Shown one piece after another: positions 26,753-34,418 of a stretch of DNA of 64,000 nt; position 1 is the stretch's first letter; each line of letters starts with the position of its first letter. The notes under the pieces are model-generated. The model was not told the DNA's origin, did no database searches, and was given only the letters and a program-made list of their open reading frames with translations. The position numbers were made by a program, and so were the translations under genes. Location: assembly GCA_900754475.1 (NCBI GenBank), contig CAAECY010000049.1, positions 62,001-126,000 of the forward strand. The letters are read 5' to 3'. The stretch is from an uncultured Sutterella sp. (GTDB lineage: Bacteria > Pseudomonadota > Gammaproteobacteria > Burkholderiales > Burkholderiaceae_F).

Positions 26753-27990
26753 TCGGTTTTCTCCGTAAGAGCGGCGCGATAGCGGGCGAGCGCTTCGGGG
26801 TGGCAGGAGAGCACGCGTTCGAGCACGCCCTGCAGGTAGCAGATGGTGAGGCCGTAATTCGTCATGGGCACGCCCTGTTCTTTCGACGTGCGAAGACGGG
26901 CGAGCATGTGGCGGCGCGTGACGACGCAGCCGCCGCACTGAATGAGCACGGCATAAGGGGTCAGGTCTTCGGGGAAGTCCTTGCCGACGGCGACCTCGAT
27001 GACGAGGTCCTTGCCCGTCTTCTCCCGGAGCCAGCGCGGAATCTTCACGCGACCGATGTCGTCCTTTTGCGGATGGTGGCTGCACGTCTCGCAAATCAGC
27101 ACGCGGTCGCCGTCCTTGAGGCGCGCAAGCGCGGCGGCGCCTTCGGCGAGCTCTTCGAGGTCGCTCTTCGAGTAGGCCATCTGAATGGAGAAGGTCGTGA
27201 GCGGGATCGAGTCGGGGCTCTGACGCGCGACCGATTCGACGACCTGCGAGTCCGTCATGATGAATTTGGGCGGACGCTTCAGTTCGTCGAGCATTTCGGT
27301 AACGCGATTTTCCTGCACGACGAGGCACTTGGCGCCCGCGTCGAGCAGTTCGCGCACGGCCTGCACCTGCGGAAGGATGAGGCGCCCCTTGGGGGCGCCG
27401 GTATCGATCGGCGTCACGAGCATGACGGTGTCGCCCGCCTGCGCGAGTTCGCCCACGAGGGGACGGTCGGGCGCGGTGCGCTCGGAGACGAGCCGCACGA
27501 GCGCGGCGCGCAGCGCGTCGATGCCTTCGCCCGTGCGGGCGTTCGTTTCCACGACGGCGACGCCGAAAGCCTCGGCGGCGCGACGTTCGTCGGCCGTCAC
27601 GGGACGCAGGTCGGTCTTGTTGAGAACGAGAACGGCGGGCGTGCCGAGCTCGCGTGCTTTTGTGAGGAGCGTCTTTTCGGAGGCGGAGAGCGTGCGTTCG
27701 GACGTCACGACGATCGCGACGTCCACCCAGTCGAGGACGGCGAGCGAGCGGCGCACGCGGGCCTGACCGAGATCGCCCACGTCGTCGACCCCGGCCGTGT
27801 CGATGAAGACGACGGGACCGATCGGCGCGAGCTCGCAGGCTTTTTCCACGGGGTCCGTCGTGGTGCCGGGCACGTCCGACACGATGGAAATCCGTTGCCC
27901 GGTGAGGGCGTTGGCGAGAGAGCTTTTTCCGGCATTGCGGTTGCCGAAAAGGCCGAAGTGAAGCCGAAGTCCTTTGGGCATGGACAGCAC
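26749..27990 (-). CDS. hydF: [FeFe]-hydrogenase maturation GTPase HydF
   Basis: Scaffold GTPase that carries the 2Fe precursor to HydA. The N-terminal GTPase domain has Walker A FGLFGNRNAGKSSLANAL, G3 FIDTAGVDD and G4 LVLNKTDL. The C-terminal part has the Fe-S ligand pattern of HydF: a Cys-x-His element (CETCSHHPQ) and a later Cys pair (IQCGGCVV). The start is placed at a GTG (27990) because AGGAG lies 7 nt upstream; the next ATG at 27981 would leave 16 nt. Length is about 413 aa, normal for HydF. It lies just after the terminator of the structural genes. Confidence 0.93.
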   Translation of the reverse strand: MLSMPKGLRLHFGLFGNRNAGKSSLANALTGQRISIVSDVPGTTTDPVEKACELAPIGPVVFIDTAGVDDVGDLGQARVRRSLAVLDWVDVAIVVTSERTLSASEKTLLTKARELGTPAVLVLNKTDLRPVTADERRAAEAFGVAVVETNARTGEGIDALRAALVRLVSERTAPDRPLVGELAQAGDTVMLVTPIDTGAPKGRLILPQVQAVRELLDAGAKCLVVQENRVTEMLDELKRPPKFIMTDSQVVESVARQSPDSIPLTTFSIQMAYSKSDLEELAEGAAALARLKDGDRVLICETCSHHPQKDDIGRVKIPRWLREKTGKDLVIEVAVGKDFPEDLTPYAVLIQCGGCVVTRRHMLARLRTSKEQGVPMTNYGLTICYLQGVLERVLSCHPEALARYRAALTEKTE

Positions 27991-28018
27991 GGTGCGTCTC
28001 CTCAAAATTCTGTGAAAA

Positions 28019-28050
28019 CAAAGGGGCCGGACTGCTGTCCGGCCCCTTTA
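28019..28050 (-). terminator. terminator after hydrogenase structural genes
   Basis: Perfect 12-bp stem (AAGGGGCCGGAC / GTCCGGCCCCTT) with a 4-nt loop, followed on the minus strand by TTGTTTT. It lies between the cytochrome gene and hydF and may reduce read-through into the maturation genes. Confidence 0.8.
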
Positions 28051-28103
28051 GAACTACTTCGCGGCGCCTAGACCGAGAAGGAGCTTATAGCACAAACCCG
28101 AAA

Positions 28104-28778
28104 TTACTTTTCGATGTTCGTACGGATCACGTCGCGTTCGAACCACACGGGAGCGTGGTGTTCGGCGGCTTCGACCGAGATCGTCCCCGGGCCGAGGCGC
28201 CAGATGCCCTTGAAGTGTTCCATCGAGAGCAGAGCGAGCGGGATGTGCGCGCAAACGACGAGCACGGAAACGATGATCGAGCCCCAAACGTGGAAGTAGA
28301 ACATCCACATGTAGACCATCTTGCCGAGGAGCGGGGCGCCGAGCCAGAGGAGCCAGCCCGTCACGGCGAGAGCGGCGATCATGCCCATGAAGAGCAGGTA
28401 CGAGGCCTTCTGACCGCCGTTGTAGCGACCCTGCGGGGGAACCGTTTCCGGACCGAACGGGATCTTGAAGAAACGGCGGGGGTAGTTGCCGAAGTTGCGG
28501 AACCAGTAGATGGTGTTGCGGTCCCATTCCAGGCACGCGCGCAGGATGAGCGCGAAGCGGTCCGGAGCGAGCACGATGAACCCGAGGAGGTTGAACGTGA
28601 AGACGGTGCCGAGGATGAGATGCCAGAGCATCGTGAGTTCGGCGGCTTCGTCGGACGGGTTGCAGAAGTAGACGTACGCGCCCGTGAAGAGCAGGGCGAA
28701 CCACGTGATGGCGTTCAGCGTGTGGAACACCTTGTCCGGGGCATGGAAGCGAAGGATGCGTTCGTTAGCATTAGCCAT
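28104..28778 (-). CDS. hydrogenase cytochrome b subunit (FdnI/HyaC-like)
   Basis: A 224-aa membrane protein with four transmembrane helices, similar to the gamma (cytochrome b556) subunit of formate dehydrogenase-N. Histidines suited to heme b ligation sit in or near helices: HTLNAITWFALLFTGAYVY, LWHLILGTVFTFNLLGF, FHVWGSIIVSVLVV and HIPLALLS. It should take electrons from the periplasmic side to menaquinone or ubiquinone, or the reverse. It overlaps the small-subunit gene by 8 bp and is part of the hydrogenase operon. A membrane anchor of this type on an [FeFe] enzyme is less common than on [NiFe] hydrogenases. Confidence 0.88.
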   Translation of the reverse strand: MANANERILRFHAPDKVFHTLNAITWFALLFTGAYVYFCNPSDEAAELTMLWHLILGTVFTFNLLGFIVLAPDRFALILRACLEWDRNTIYWFRNFGNYPRRFFKIPFGPETVPPQGRYNGGQKASYLLFMGMIAALAVTGWLLWLGAPLLGKMVYMWMFYFHVWGSIIVSVLVVCAHIPLALLSMEHFKGIWRLGPGTISVEAAEHHAPVWFERDVIRTNIEK

Positions 28779-29124
28779 GGTTGGCCTCCGTCATAGCCAG
28801 CGTGGAGCGCTGGTAGTAATGGGTGTGCAGAAGTTCGTGCATCGTGTGGTCCACGGGCTTCGTGCCGAGGTCCTTGTAGACCGACATGACGACTTCGTTC
28901 TGGTGCGAGCTCGTGAGGCCCATGGCCTGGCAGAGCTTGTCGTCCTGATAAAGACCGGCCTGGCGGGCCTTGATGATGACGCCGCGACGGGCGATCAGGT
29001 CGCCGATGGCGTAGCCGCAGACGGCCACGGCGCCGACGCACAGGCCGCAGACCTTCAGAAAGCCGCGACGGCCCAGGATGAGGGCGGCAGGGCGCTCGGC
29101 GTAATCGTATTTTTCAGACAGCAT
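28771..29124 (-). CDS. hydB: [FeFe]-hydrogenase small subunit with Tat signal
   Basis: A 117-aa protein. The N-terminal region has a twin-arginine motif (GRRGFLKVCG) and a hydrophobic h-region (LCVGAVAVCGYAIGD), so a folded HydA-HydB complex is probably exported by the Tat pathway. The C-terminal part carries the iron-hydrogenase small-subunit signature ELLHTHYYQRS, close to the LLHTHWF segment of Desulfovibrio HydB. The small subunit wraps around the catalytic subunit in that enzyme. It lies 27 bp after hydA and overlaps the cytochrome b gene. Confidence 0.88.
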   Translation of the reverse strand: MLSEKYDYAERPAALILGRRGFLKVCGLCVGAVAVCGYAIGDLIARRGVIIKARQAGLYQDDKLCQAMGLTSSHQNEVVMSVYKDLGTKPVDHTMHELLHTHYYQRSTLAMTEANHG

Positions 29125-29151
29125 TTTTCAAATATCCTCGCGTCTCGTAAG

Positions 29152-30510
29152 TTAGATGCGCAGCGGCAGGGGGGTGGTCGGATGGAGCCAGGCCGTGCCG
29201 GAGGGCTGAACAGGCTGACCGCCGCCGTTGACGCAACCGCCCGGGCAGTTCATGACTTCGATGAAGTGGTAACGGTTCTTGTCGACGCGGACGCGGTTGA
29301 GAACTTCCTTGAGGCCCTGGTTCGCACCGTTGACGACGCAAACGCGGACTTCGAAGGTCTTGCCGCCGAGGGCCTTGATGGGCACGGGGATGGTCGCTTC
29401 GACGATGGCGTTGTCGTTGCCGCGGACAACCGTGATGTTGCCGTCCTTGAGGTCTTCGCCCGAAAGAGCGAAGTAGGCCGTACGCAGAGCGGCTTCCATC
29501 ACGCCGCCCGAGCAGCCGAAGATCGTGCCGGCGCCCGAATACACTTCGAGCGGACGACGTTCGCGGGTCTTCGGTTCGAGCAGGGGATTGATACCCTTGC
29601 GGCGCATGAGTTCGGCGATGTCGCGGGCCGTGAGCGAGGCGTCGATGTCCTGGAAGGAGGGCGTGTCCTTCGGGATGTCCTTGTTGGCGATGAGGTAACG
29701 CCAGGCCGTGTTCATTTCAGGACGCGAGGCTTCGAAGATCTTGGCCGTGCAGGGCGTGACGGAGACGAAATAGATCTTGCGGGGATCGCACTTGAGGACG
29801 TACTTCGCAGCCCAGGTCTTGGCAAGCGTGCCGCCCATCTGGAGCGGGGACTTCGCCGTGGAGAGGTGCGGAAGCATGTCGGCGTGATACGTTTCGGCGT
29901 TCTTCACCCAGGCCGGGCAGCAGGACGTGAAGTGCGGGAACGGGTGCTTGCCCTGTTCGTCGACTTCCGGGCCGCGTTCGCCGAGGATCCAGTACTGGAT
30001 CTTCTTAACGAATTCCGTGCCTTCTTCGATGATGGTCTGGTCGGCCGAGCTGTTGCAGTCGTAGACCACGAAGCCGAGCTTTTCAAGCGCGTTGACCATC
30101 TGTTCGGTCGTGAGCGCGCCGGGTTCGCCGCCGAATTCTTCGCAGAGCGAAACGCGAACGGCGGGCGAGGGATGGGCCACGACGACGCGGTCCTTGTCGG
30201 CGAGGACGTGTTCGACTTCGTCGACGAAGCTCATCTGCTCGATCGCGTTGAACGGGCAGGCGATCAGGCACTGACCGCAGTAGAGGCACGCGTCTTCGAC
30301 GATTTCGTGCTTGGCGCCGAGACCGCCCTTGATGGCGTCGACCGGGCAGAACTTGCGGCAGGTGTCGCACCCGACGCAGTTGTCTTTGTTGATGTGGATG
30401 ATCCCACGCAGTTCGCCCTTGCGAAGATTGCCGTCGAAGGCGGGGCCATTTTCCCCGCGGGCGTTGTCGCCCGGGAGGAACGTATGGACCTTGATCGTAT
30501 CCGTGGACAT
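29152..30510 (-). CDS. hydA: [FeFe] hydrogenase catalytic subunit
   Basis: Periplasmic-type catalytic subunit of 452 aa that interconverts H2 with protons and electrons. Two [4Fe-4S] ferredoxin motifs lie near the N-terminus (CVGCDTCRKFCP and CLYCGQCLIACP). The H-cluster ligands are in three signatures: L1 TSCCPAW, L2 TPCTAKIFE and L3 EVMNCPGGCVNGGGQP. Compared with the usual TSCCPGW and MPCxxKxxE, Gly is Ala in L1 and Met is Thr in L2; all four cluster cysteines remain. There is no signal peptide, in line with export by the Tat signal of the small subunit. It is the first gene of the operon; a GGAG site is 9 nt upstream of the ATG. Confidence 0.95.
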   Translation of the reverse strand: MSTDTIKVHTFLPGDNARGENGPAFDGNLRKGELRGIIHINKDNCVGCDTCRKFCPVDAIKGGLGAKHEIVEDACLYCGQCLIACPFNAIEQMSFVDEVEHVLADKDRVVVAHPSPAVRVSLCEEFGGEPGALTTEQMVNALEKLGFVVYDCNSSADQTIIEEGTEFVKKIQYWILGERGPEVDEQGKHPFPHFTSCCPAWVKNAETYHADMLPHLSTAKSPLQMGGTLAKTWAAKYVLKCDPRKIYFVSVTPCTAKIFEASRPEMNTAWRYLIANKDIPKDTPSFQDIDASLTARDIAELMRRKGINPLLEPKTRERRPLEVYSGAGTIFGCSGGVMEAALRTAYFALSGEDLKDGNITVVRGNDNAIVEATIPVPIKALGGKTFEVRVCVVNGANQGLKEVLNRVRVDKNRYHFIEVMNCPGGCVNGGGQPVQPSGTAWLHPTTPLPLRI

Positions 30511-30759
30511 GGAAAAACTCTCCAGAGTAAGGAAAGCCGGGGAGCCCGTTGCGGCTCGGCGACTTGGCGCATGATCCTACGGCGGACAGTGGGCGCCGAG
30601 GCGCTCCGGGGTCATCCTTCCGATCGGTTCATGGCACTCAATTTTTTGGACGAAGGCGAGTCGCTCCGGTGGAAAGCCGGGCCGAGACCTTCGGTGAAAC
30701 ACGCGTGCATTTTAAGGGGAAGGCTCCTTCTTCTGGTCCCGGGATTAGACCTAGAGACG

Positions 30760-30775
30760 TACCCCTAAAGGGTTA
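30760..30775. promoter_or_regulatory. candidate NarL/NarP-type 7-2-7 inverted site
   Basis: TACCCCTAAAGGGTTA fits two facing heptamers of the TACYYMT type separated by 2 bp, with one mismatch. It lies 35 bp nearer to hydA than the FNR-like box. It may be chance; no nar regulator gene is in the window. Confidence 0.25.
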
Positions 30776-30810
30776 TTTCGGCGAATTTCAGAACTGTTTC
30801 TAGATGTGTT

Positions 30811-30824
30811 CTGATTTGGATCAA
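30811..30824 (-). promoter_or_regulatory. candidate FNR/Anr box
   Basis: CTGATTTGGATCAA matches the anaerobic regulator consensus TTGAT-N4-ATCAA at 9 of 10 positions. It is about 300 bp upstream of hydA. Oxygen-dependent control of a hydrogenase fits, but the match alone is weak evidence. Confidence 0.4.
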
Positions 30825-30991
30825 AGACGGGCGGGCCGTTCAGGTTTTGTGACCGAAGTGTTTGAGGAAAAAGGAAAAATAGCCGAGCAAATTACTCGGG
30901 AATAGAAAGCGGCACTTGTACGAGCGTCAACAAGAAGACGAAAATGCGTGTCTTTTCGACGTACGTCGGAGTCGTACGGAAGGAGGGGGTA

Positions 30992-31028
30992 CAAAAAAAG
31001 AAAGAGCGCGGGTCACCCCCGCGCTCTT
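30992..31028 (-). terminator. terminator of the radical-SAM gene
   Basis: Stem AGAGCGCGGG / CCCGCGCTCT with a short loop, followed on the minus strand by TTTCTTTTTTT. It isolates the radical-SAM gene from the hydrogenase promoter region. Confidence 0.85.
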
Positions 31029-31074
31029 CGGACGCTCGATCCGACCGTTCGGTCGGTCGGTCGGGACGTGCGAC

Positions 31075-32388
31075 TTACATGTCGGCTTCTTTCAGGGGAG
31101 CGCGCAGTTCGGCGCGCACGTTGTCCATGCCCGAATAGAAGGCCTTCATCATGACGAGACCGAGGAACTTCCCGGCATCCGTCACGATGATGTTGTCCGG
31201 ATCGTTCGGGTCGTCCTTGATGGCCCCCGCAATCTTGAGGCCGAGCATTTCCTTCAGGAGGTAACGGTCGACGTCGATGCCGTGCACCTCGCGGAAGTAG
31301 CGGCGCGACAGGCGGTGCGAGAAGAGGCCGAGCATCAGGCGGTACTGCATGATGGCGTGCTTGTCGAACTGGCGGCGGCGCTCGACGCCCGTGTGGCCCG
31401 CGGCGATGCGTTCGGCATAGCGGCGCAGGCTGAACGTGTTGACGTAGAGGCTGTCGCCGAGGAAGCTGAACGCCCCCGAACCCACGCCGAGGTACTCGTC
31501 GTAGTCGACGACGTACTCGTCGAACCCTTCGTCGTTCGTACGGCCGAAGGTCCAGCTCGTGAGGTGGTTGTAGCGGCTGCCGAGCGTGTCGAGAATCACG
31601 CGGTACTGGTCGGCGAGCTGATTGCCGCCGGCGGCGATGACGTTCTTCACGCTCTTTTTCGTCTGCGACGTCACCATGAGCGGATAGGTCGTCACCTGAC
31701 GCGGGTTGAGGCGCGCGATCTTGTCCATGTCCTCGTGGAGCATGTCGAGCGTCTGGCCGCGGAAGCCGAACATCATGTCGATGTTGCAGGTGGGGAAGAG
31801 TTCCTGGGCGTACTGCAGGCGCTCGAAGATCTGCTCGCCGGAGCCGAACTTCTCGTAGCGTTCCGAGAGCTTCAGAAGGTCGTCGTTGAAGCTCTGCACG
31901 CCGATCGACATGCGGTCGACGAGCCCCTTCAGGTTGCGGAACTGCGGCGTCGTGATGATCTGCGGGTCGGTTTCGCAGGACACTTCGCGAATCGAGGGGA
32001 AGAGGGTCTTGGCGTGCTCGATCGTCTTGATGAGCTCGTCCTCGAGAATCGTCGTCGTGCCCCCGCCGATGTACATCGAGTGGAAGTCGTAGCCGAGCGC
32101 CTTCACGTAGTCCATTTCCTTGCGCAGGTTCACGAAGTACTCGCGCGCCTTCCATTCCTTGAAGAGAAAGCGGTGGAACGTGCAGTACGAGCAGAGCGTG
32201 TGGCAGAAGGGAATGTGTGCGTAAAGGAGGTACTTGTGACCTTCCTGGGGAGCGGGCGGCGTGTTGAGGATCACCGGATCGCAGTGGAGGTAACGCTTGA
32301 TGTAGTAGTCCATCACGCGGTCCGTAATGCCGATCATCCATTCCGGAAGCAATTCGCGGGGTTGCGGCGTATAGCTCGAAGTAGTCAT
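31075..32388 (-). CDS. HemN/HutW-like radical SAM protein
   Basis: A 437-aa radical-SAM protein of the coproporphyrinogen III oxidase-like group. The cluster motif is in AHIPFCHTLCSYCTFHRF (CxxxCxxC). Family features are MYIGGGTTTILEDEL, EVSCETDPQII, RMSIGVQSFNDDLL and NIDMMFGFRGQT. A HemN-type C-terminal domain is present (VGSGAFSFLGD, then RYFREVHGIDVDRYL). Motifs differ enough from HemN and HemW that the reaction is unclear; heme-utilisation enzymes of the HutW/ChuW type are the closest idea. The ATG at 32388 gives a compact N-terminus. It is next to the hydrogenase but has its own terminator. Confidence 0.75.
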   Translation of the reverse strand: MTTSSYTPQPRELLPEWMIGITDRVMDYYIKRYLHCDPVILNTPPAPQEGHKYLLYAHIPFCHTLCSYCTFHRFLFKEWKAREYFVNLRKEMDYVKALGYDFHSMYIGGGTTTILEDELIKTIEHAKTLFPSIREVSCETDPQIITTPQFRNLKGLVDRMSIGVQSFNDDLLKLSERYEKFGSGEQIFERLQYAQELFPTCNIDMMFGFRGQTLDMLHEDMDKIARLNPRQVTTYPLMVTSQTKKSVKNVIAAGGNQLADQYRVILDTLGSRYNHLTSWTFGRTNDEGFDEYVVDYDEYLGVGSGAFSFLGDSLYVNTFSLRRYAERIAAGHTGVERRRQFDKHAIMQYRLMLGLFSHRLSRRYFREVHGIDVDRYLLKEMLGLKIAGAIKDDPNDPDNIIVTDAGKFLGLVMMKAFYSGMDNVRAELRAPLKEADM

Positions 32389-32440
32389 GTTCGGAAGAAG
32401 TGCATGAAAAGAGAAGGTCCGGGCATTGTACAAAGAGAAA

Positions 32441-32466
32441 GGGGTGCCGGATCTTAACGGCACCCC
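32441..32466 (-). terminator. terminator downstream of acyl-CoA ligase
   Basis: Stem GGGGTGCCG / CGGCACCCC with an 8-nt loop, followed on the minus strand by CTTTCTCTTT and on the plus strand by a shorter T-run. Confidence 0.75.
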
Positions 32467-32487
32467 CTGTTTTCTCGCGATCGAGCC

Positions 32488-34308
32488 TCAACCGTGCGTG
32501 GCGTAGAGCGCGGCGATTTCGGCGCGGAACCGCTCGGAGAGCGGCCCGCGCTTGAGTTTGAGCGTTGGCGTGAGCAGCCCGTTATCGATCGTCCAGGGCT
32601 CGAGCGTGAGCACCGTCGCACGCGGCAGGGCGTAGTTCGGGAAACCGGCGGCGGCCGCTTTCGCGCGCTTCAGAATCGTGGTCTTCGCGGCCGGGGCGGT
32701 AAGCGCCGCGGGATCCTCGGGGTCGAGCCCGAGCGACTCGGCGAGCGGCTTCCACTCGGTCGGGTTGAGGACCGCAATGAGCCCGAGGTACGGGCGGTTC
32801 TCGCCCACGACGTATGCCTGAGCGAAAAGCGGATCGGATTCGATCGCGTTTTCCAGGTCGGCGGGCGGAATCTTCTCGCCCGTCGAGGTGACGATGATTT
32901 CCTTGATGCGGCCGCGAATCTTCAGGAGTCCCCGATCGGTGAAGCTGCCGACGTCGCCCGTTTTGAGCCAGCCGTCCGGCGTGAAGGCGTCGCGCGTGGC
33001 GTCCTCGCGGTTCCAGTAGCCCTTCATGACGGAGGGACCGCGCACCTGAATTTCGTCGCCTTCGCCGAGACGCACCTCCACGTTGCAGAAGGGGCGACCC
33101 ACGGTGTCGGGCTGGTTTTCCGTGAGGCAGTTGCCGGCGATGATGGGGCTCGTTTCCGTCATGCCGTAGCCCTGAATGACGGGCAGCCCCAGGCCGCAGA
33201 ACGTTCGGGCGATCTTGGGGCCTAGGGCCGCGCCGCCCGAGATGGCGATGCGCAGCCGACCGCCGAACTGCGCGAGGAGCGTTTCCCGCACGCGCGGCAG
33301 CACGAAGGCGCGCACGAGCGCGTCGACGAGCGCCGAACCCGGTTCGAGGGGGAGCCCGTTTTTGCGGCAGAAATCGCGCCAGCCGGTCGCCACGGCGGCT
33401 TCGAAGAGCCGTCGCTGCAGGGCCGACGCCTTGCGCAGTTTGTCTTCGACGCGGGCGTGAATGCGTTCGTAGACGCGGGGCACCGAAATGATGACGTCGG
33501 GTTTGACGGTCTTCAGGTCTTCGGCGAGCAGAAGCACGGAGCGGTTGTAGGCGATCACGCAGCCCGTGGCGAGTGCGAGGTAGTAGCCCGCGGTTCGCTC
33601 GAACGTGTGCGAGAGCGGCAGAAAGGAAAGGAACACGTCGCCCGTTTTCGGCGACACGCACTCGAGCGTGGCTTTCACGTTGGCCACGATGTTGGCGTGC
33701 GTGAGCATGACGCCCTTCGGGCGCCCGGTCGTGCCCGAGGTGTAGATGATGCCCGCAAGATCGTCGGGACGGGGCGCGGCGGGAAGTTCCCGATCGGCTT
33801 CGCCGAGCGCGAGCCAGGCGCGACGACCGTAGATGCGCACGCTGTTTTCTTCGACGTCTTCGTTCTCTTCGTCCGTCAGTACGACGAAGCGCAGATGCTC
33901 GAGGGGCTGACCCGCGTCGCGCAGCTGCTCCCAGCGCTGGCGCTTGTTCGTCACGAGCACCGAGGCCCGGCTGTCTTCGGCGATGTAGGCGCTCGCCCCC
34001 GGGGTGTCGATCGCGTGCAGGGGAACGGGCACGAGGCCGTTGGCCAGAGCCGACTGGTCGGCCGCCACGTGATCCGGCCCGTTGGGCATGAGAATCGCAA
34101 CGCGGCTTGCGCGCTCGAGCCCGAGAGCGGCGAACGCGCGCCGCCACTGCTCGACGAGCGCGCCCGTCTGTGCGTACGTCAGGCTTTTCCAGGCGCTCTC
34201 CGCCCGGTCGAAGTACCGCAGCGCCTCCGCGTCGCGGTAGACGACGATGCTGCGGTTCAGCAGCTCGGGCAGCGTTTCGAGCCCTTGAAGTTCATTGGAT
34301 CGACCCAT
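32488..34308 (-). CDS. AMP-dependent long-chain acyl-CoA synthetase
   Basis: Activates fatty acids to acyl-CoA through an acyl-adenylate. The 606-aa protein follows the eukaryotic-like FAA1/FadD15 architecture. The P-loop is AGIIYTSGTTGRPKGVMLTH. The adenylation motifs are QGYGMTETSPIIAG (A5), DGWLKTGDVGSFTDRGLLKI (A7) and GRIKEIIVTSTGEKI (A8). No signal peptide or membrane helix is evident. It is monocistronic, with terminators on both sides. Substrate chain length cannot be told. Confidence 0.92.
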   Translation of the reverse strand: MGRSNELQGLETLPELLNRSIVVYRDAEALRYFDRAESAWKSLTYAQTGALVEQWRRAFAALGLERASRVAILMPNGPDHVAADQSALANGLVPVPLHAIDTPGASAYIAEDSRASVLVTNKRQRWEQLRDAGQPLEHLRFVVLTDEENEDVEENSVRIYGRRAWLALGEADRELPAAPRPDDLAGIIYTSGTTGRPKGVMLTHANIVANVKATLECVSPKTGDVFLSFLPLSHTFERTAGYYLALATGCVIAYNRSVLLLAEDLKTVKPDVIISVPRVYERIHARVEDKLRKASALQRRLFEAAVATGWRDFCRKNGLPLEPGSALVDALVRAFVLPRVRETLLAQFGGRLRIAISGGAALGPKIARTFCGLGLPVIQGYGMTETSPIIAGNCLTENQPDTVGRPFCNVEVRLGEGDEIQVRGPSVMKGYWNREDATRDAFTPDGWLKTGDVGSFTDRGLLKIRGRIKEIIVTSTGEKIPPADLENAIESDPLFAQAYVVGENRPYLGLIAVLNPTEWKPLAESLGLDPEDPAALTAPAAKTTILKRAKAAAAGFPNYALPRATVLTLEPWTIDNGLLTPTLKLKRGPLSERFRAEIAALYATHG

Positions 34309-34327
34309 GAGCCGTGTCTCCGAAAGG

Positions 34328-34353
34328 GGAGGGCGTCCTTGCGGACGCCCTCC
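34328..34353 (-). terminator. hairpin between ABC-F gene and acyl-CoA ligase
   Basis: Perfect 11-bp stem GGAGGGCGTCC / GGACGCCCTCC with a TTGC loop. The T-run is poor on the minus strand (CCTTTC), so termination may be partial. Confidence 0.6.
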
Positions 34354-34418
34354 GGAAAATAAGCGATAAGGAATCCTACTCCGAAAGGAAGGCCTTCAGA
34401 GCCCGACAAAAGTCGGGT

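Larger units (their letters stand above)
30511..30991 (-). promoter_or_regulatory. long hydrogenase leader and promoter region
   Basis: About 480 bp without a supportable gene between hydA and the terminator of the radical-SAM gene. It is less GC-rich than its surroundings. It holds a candidate FNR/Anr box, a candidate NarL-type site and a 12-bp palindrome CGACGTACGTCG at 30957-30968. No -10/-35 pair could be assigned with confidence. Confidence 0.45.

Noticed and set aside
31040..31066. Short TCGG tandem and GC-rich inverted repeat near the end of the radical-SAM gene.
   Set aside because: Only three to four tetranucleotide units, and it lies next to a normal terminator; too short to call a repeat feature.
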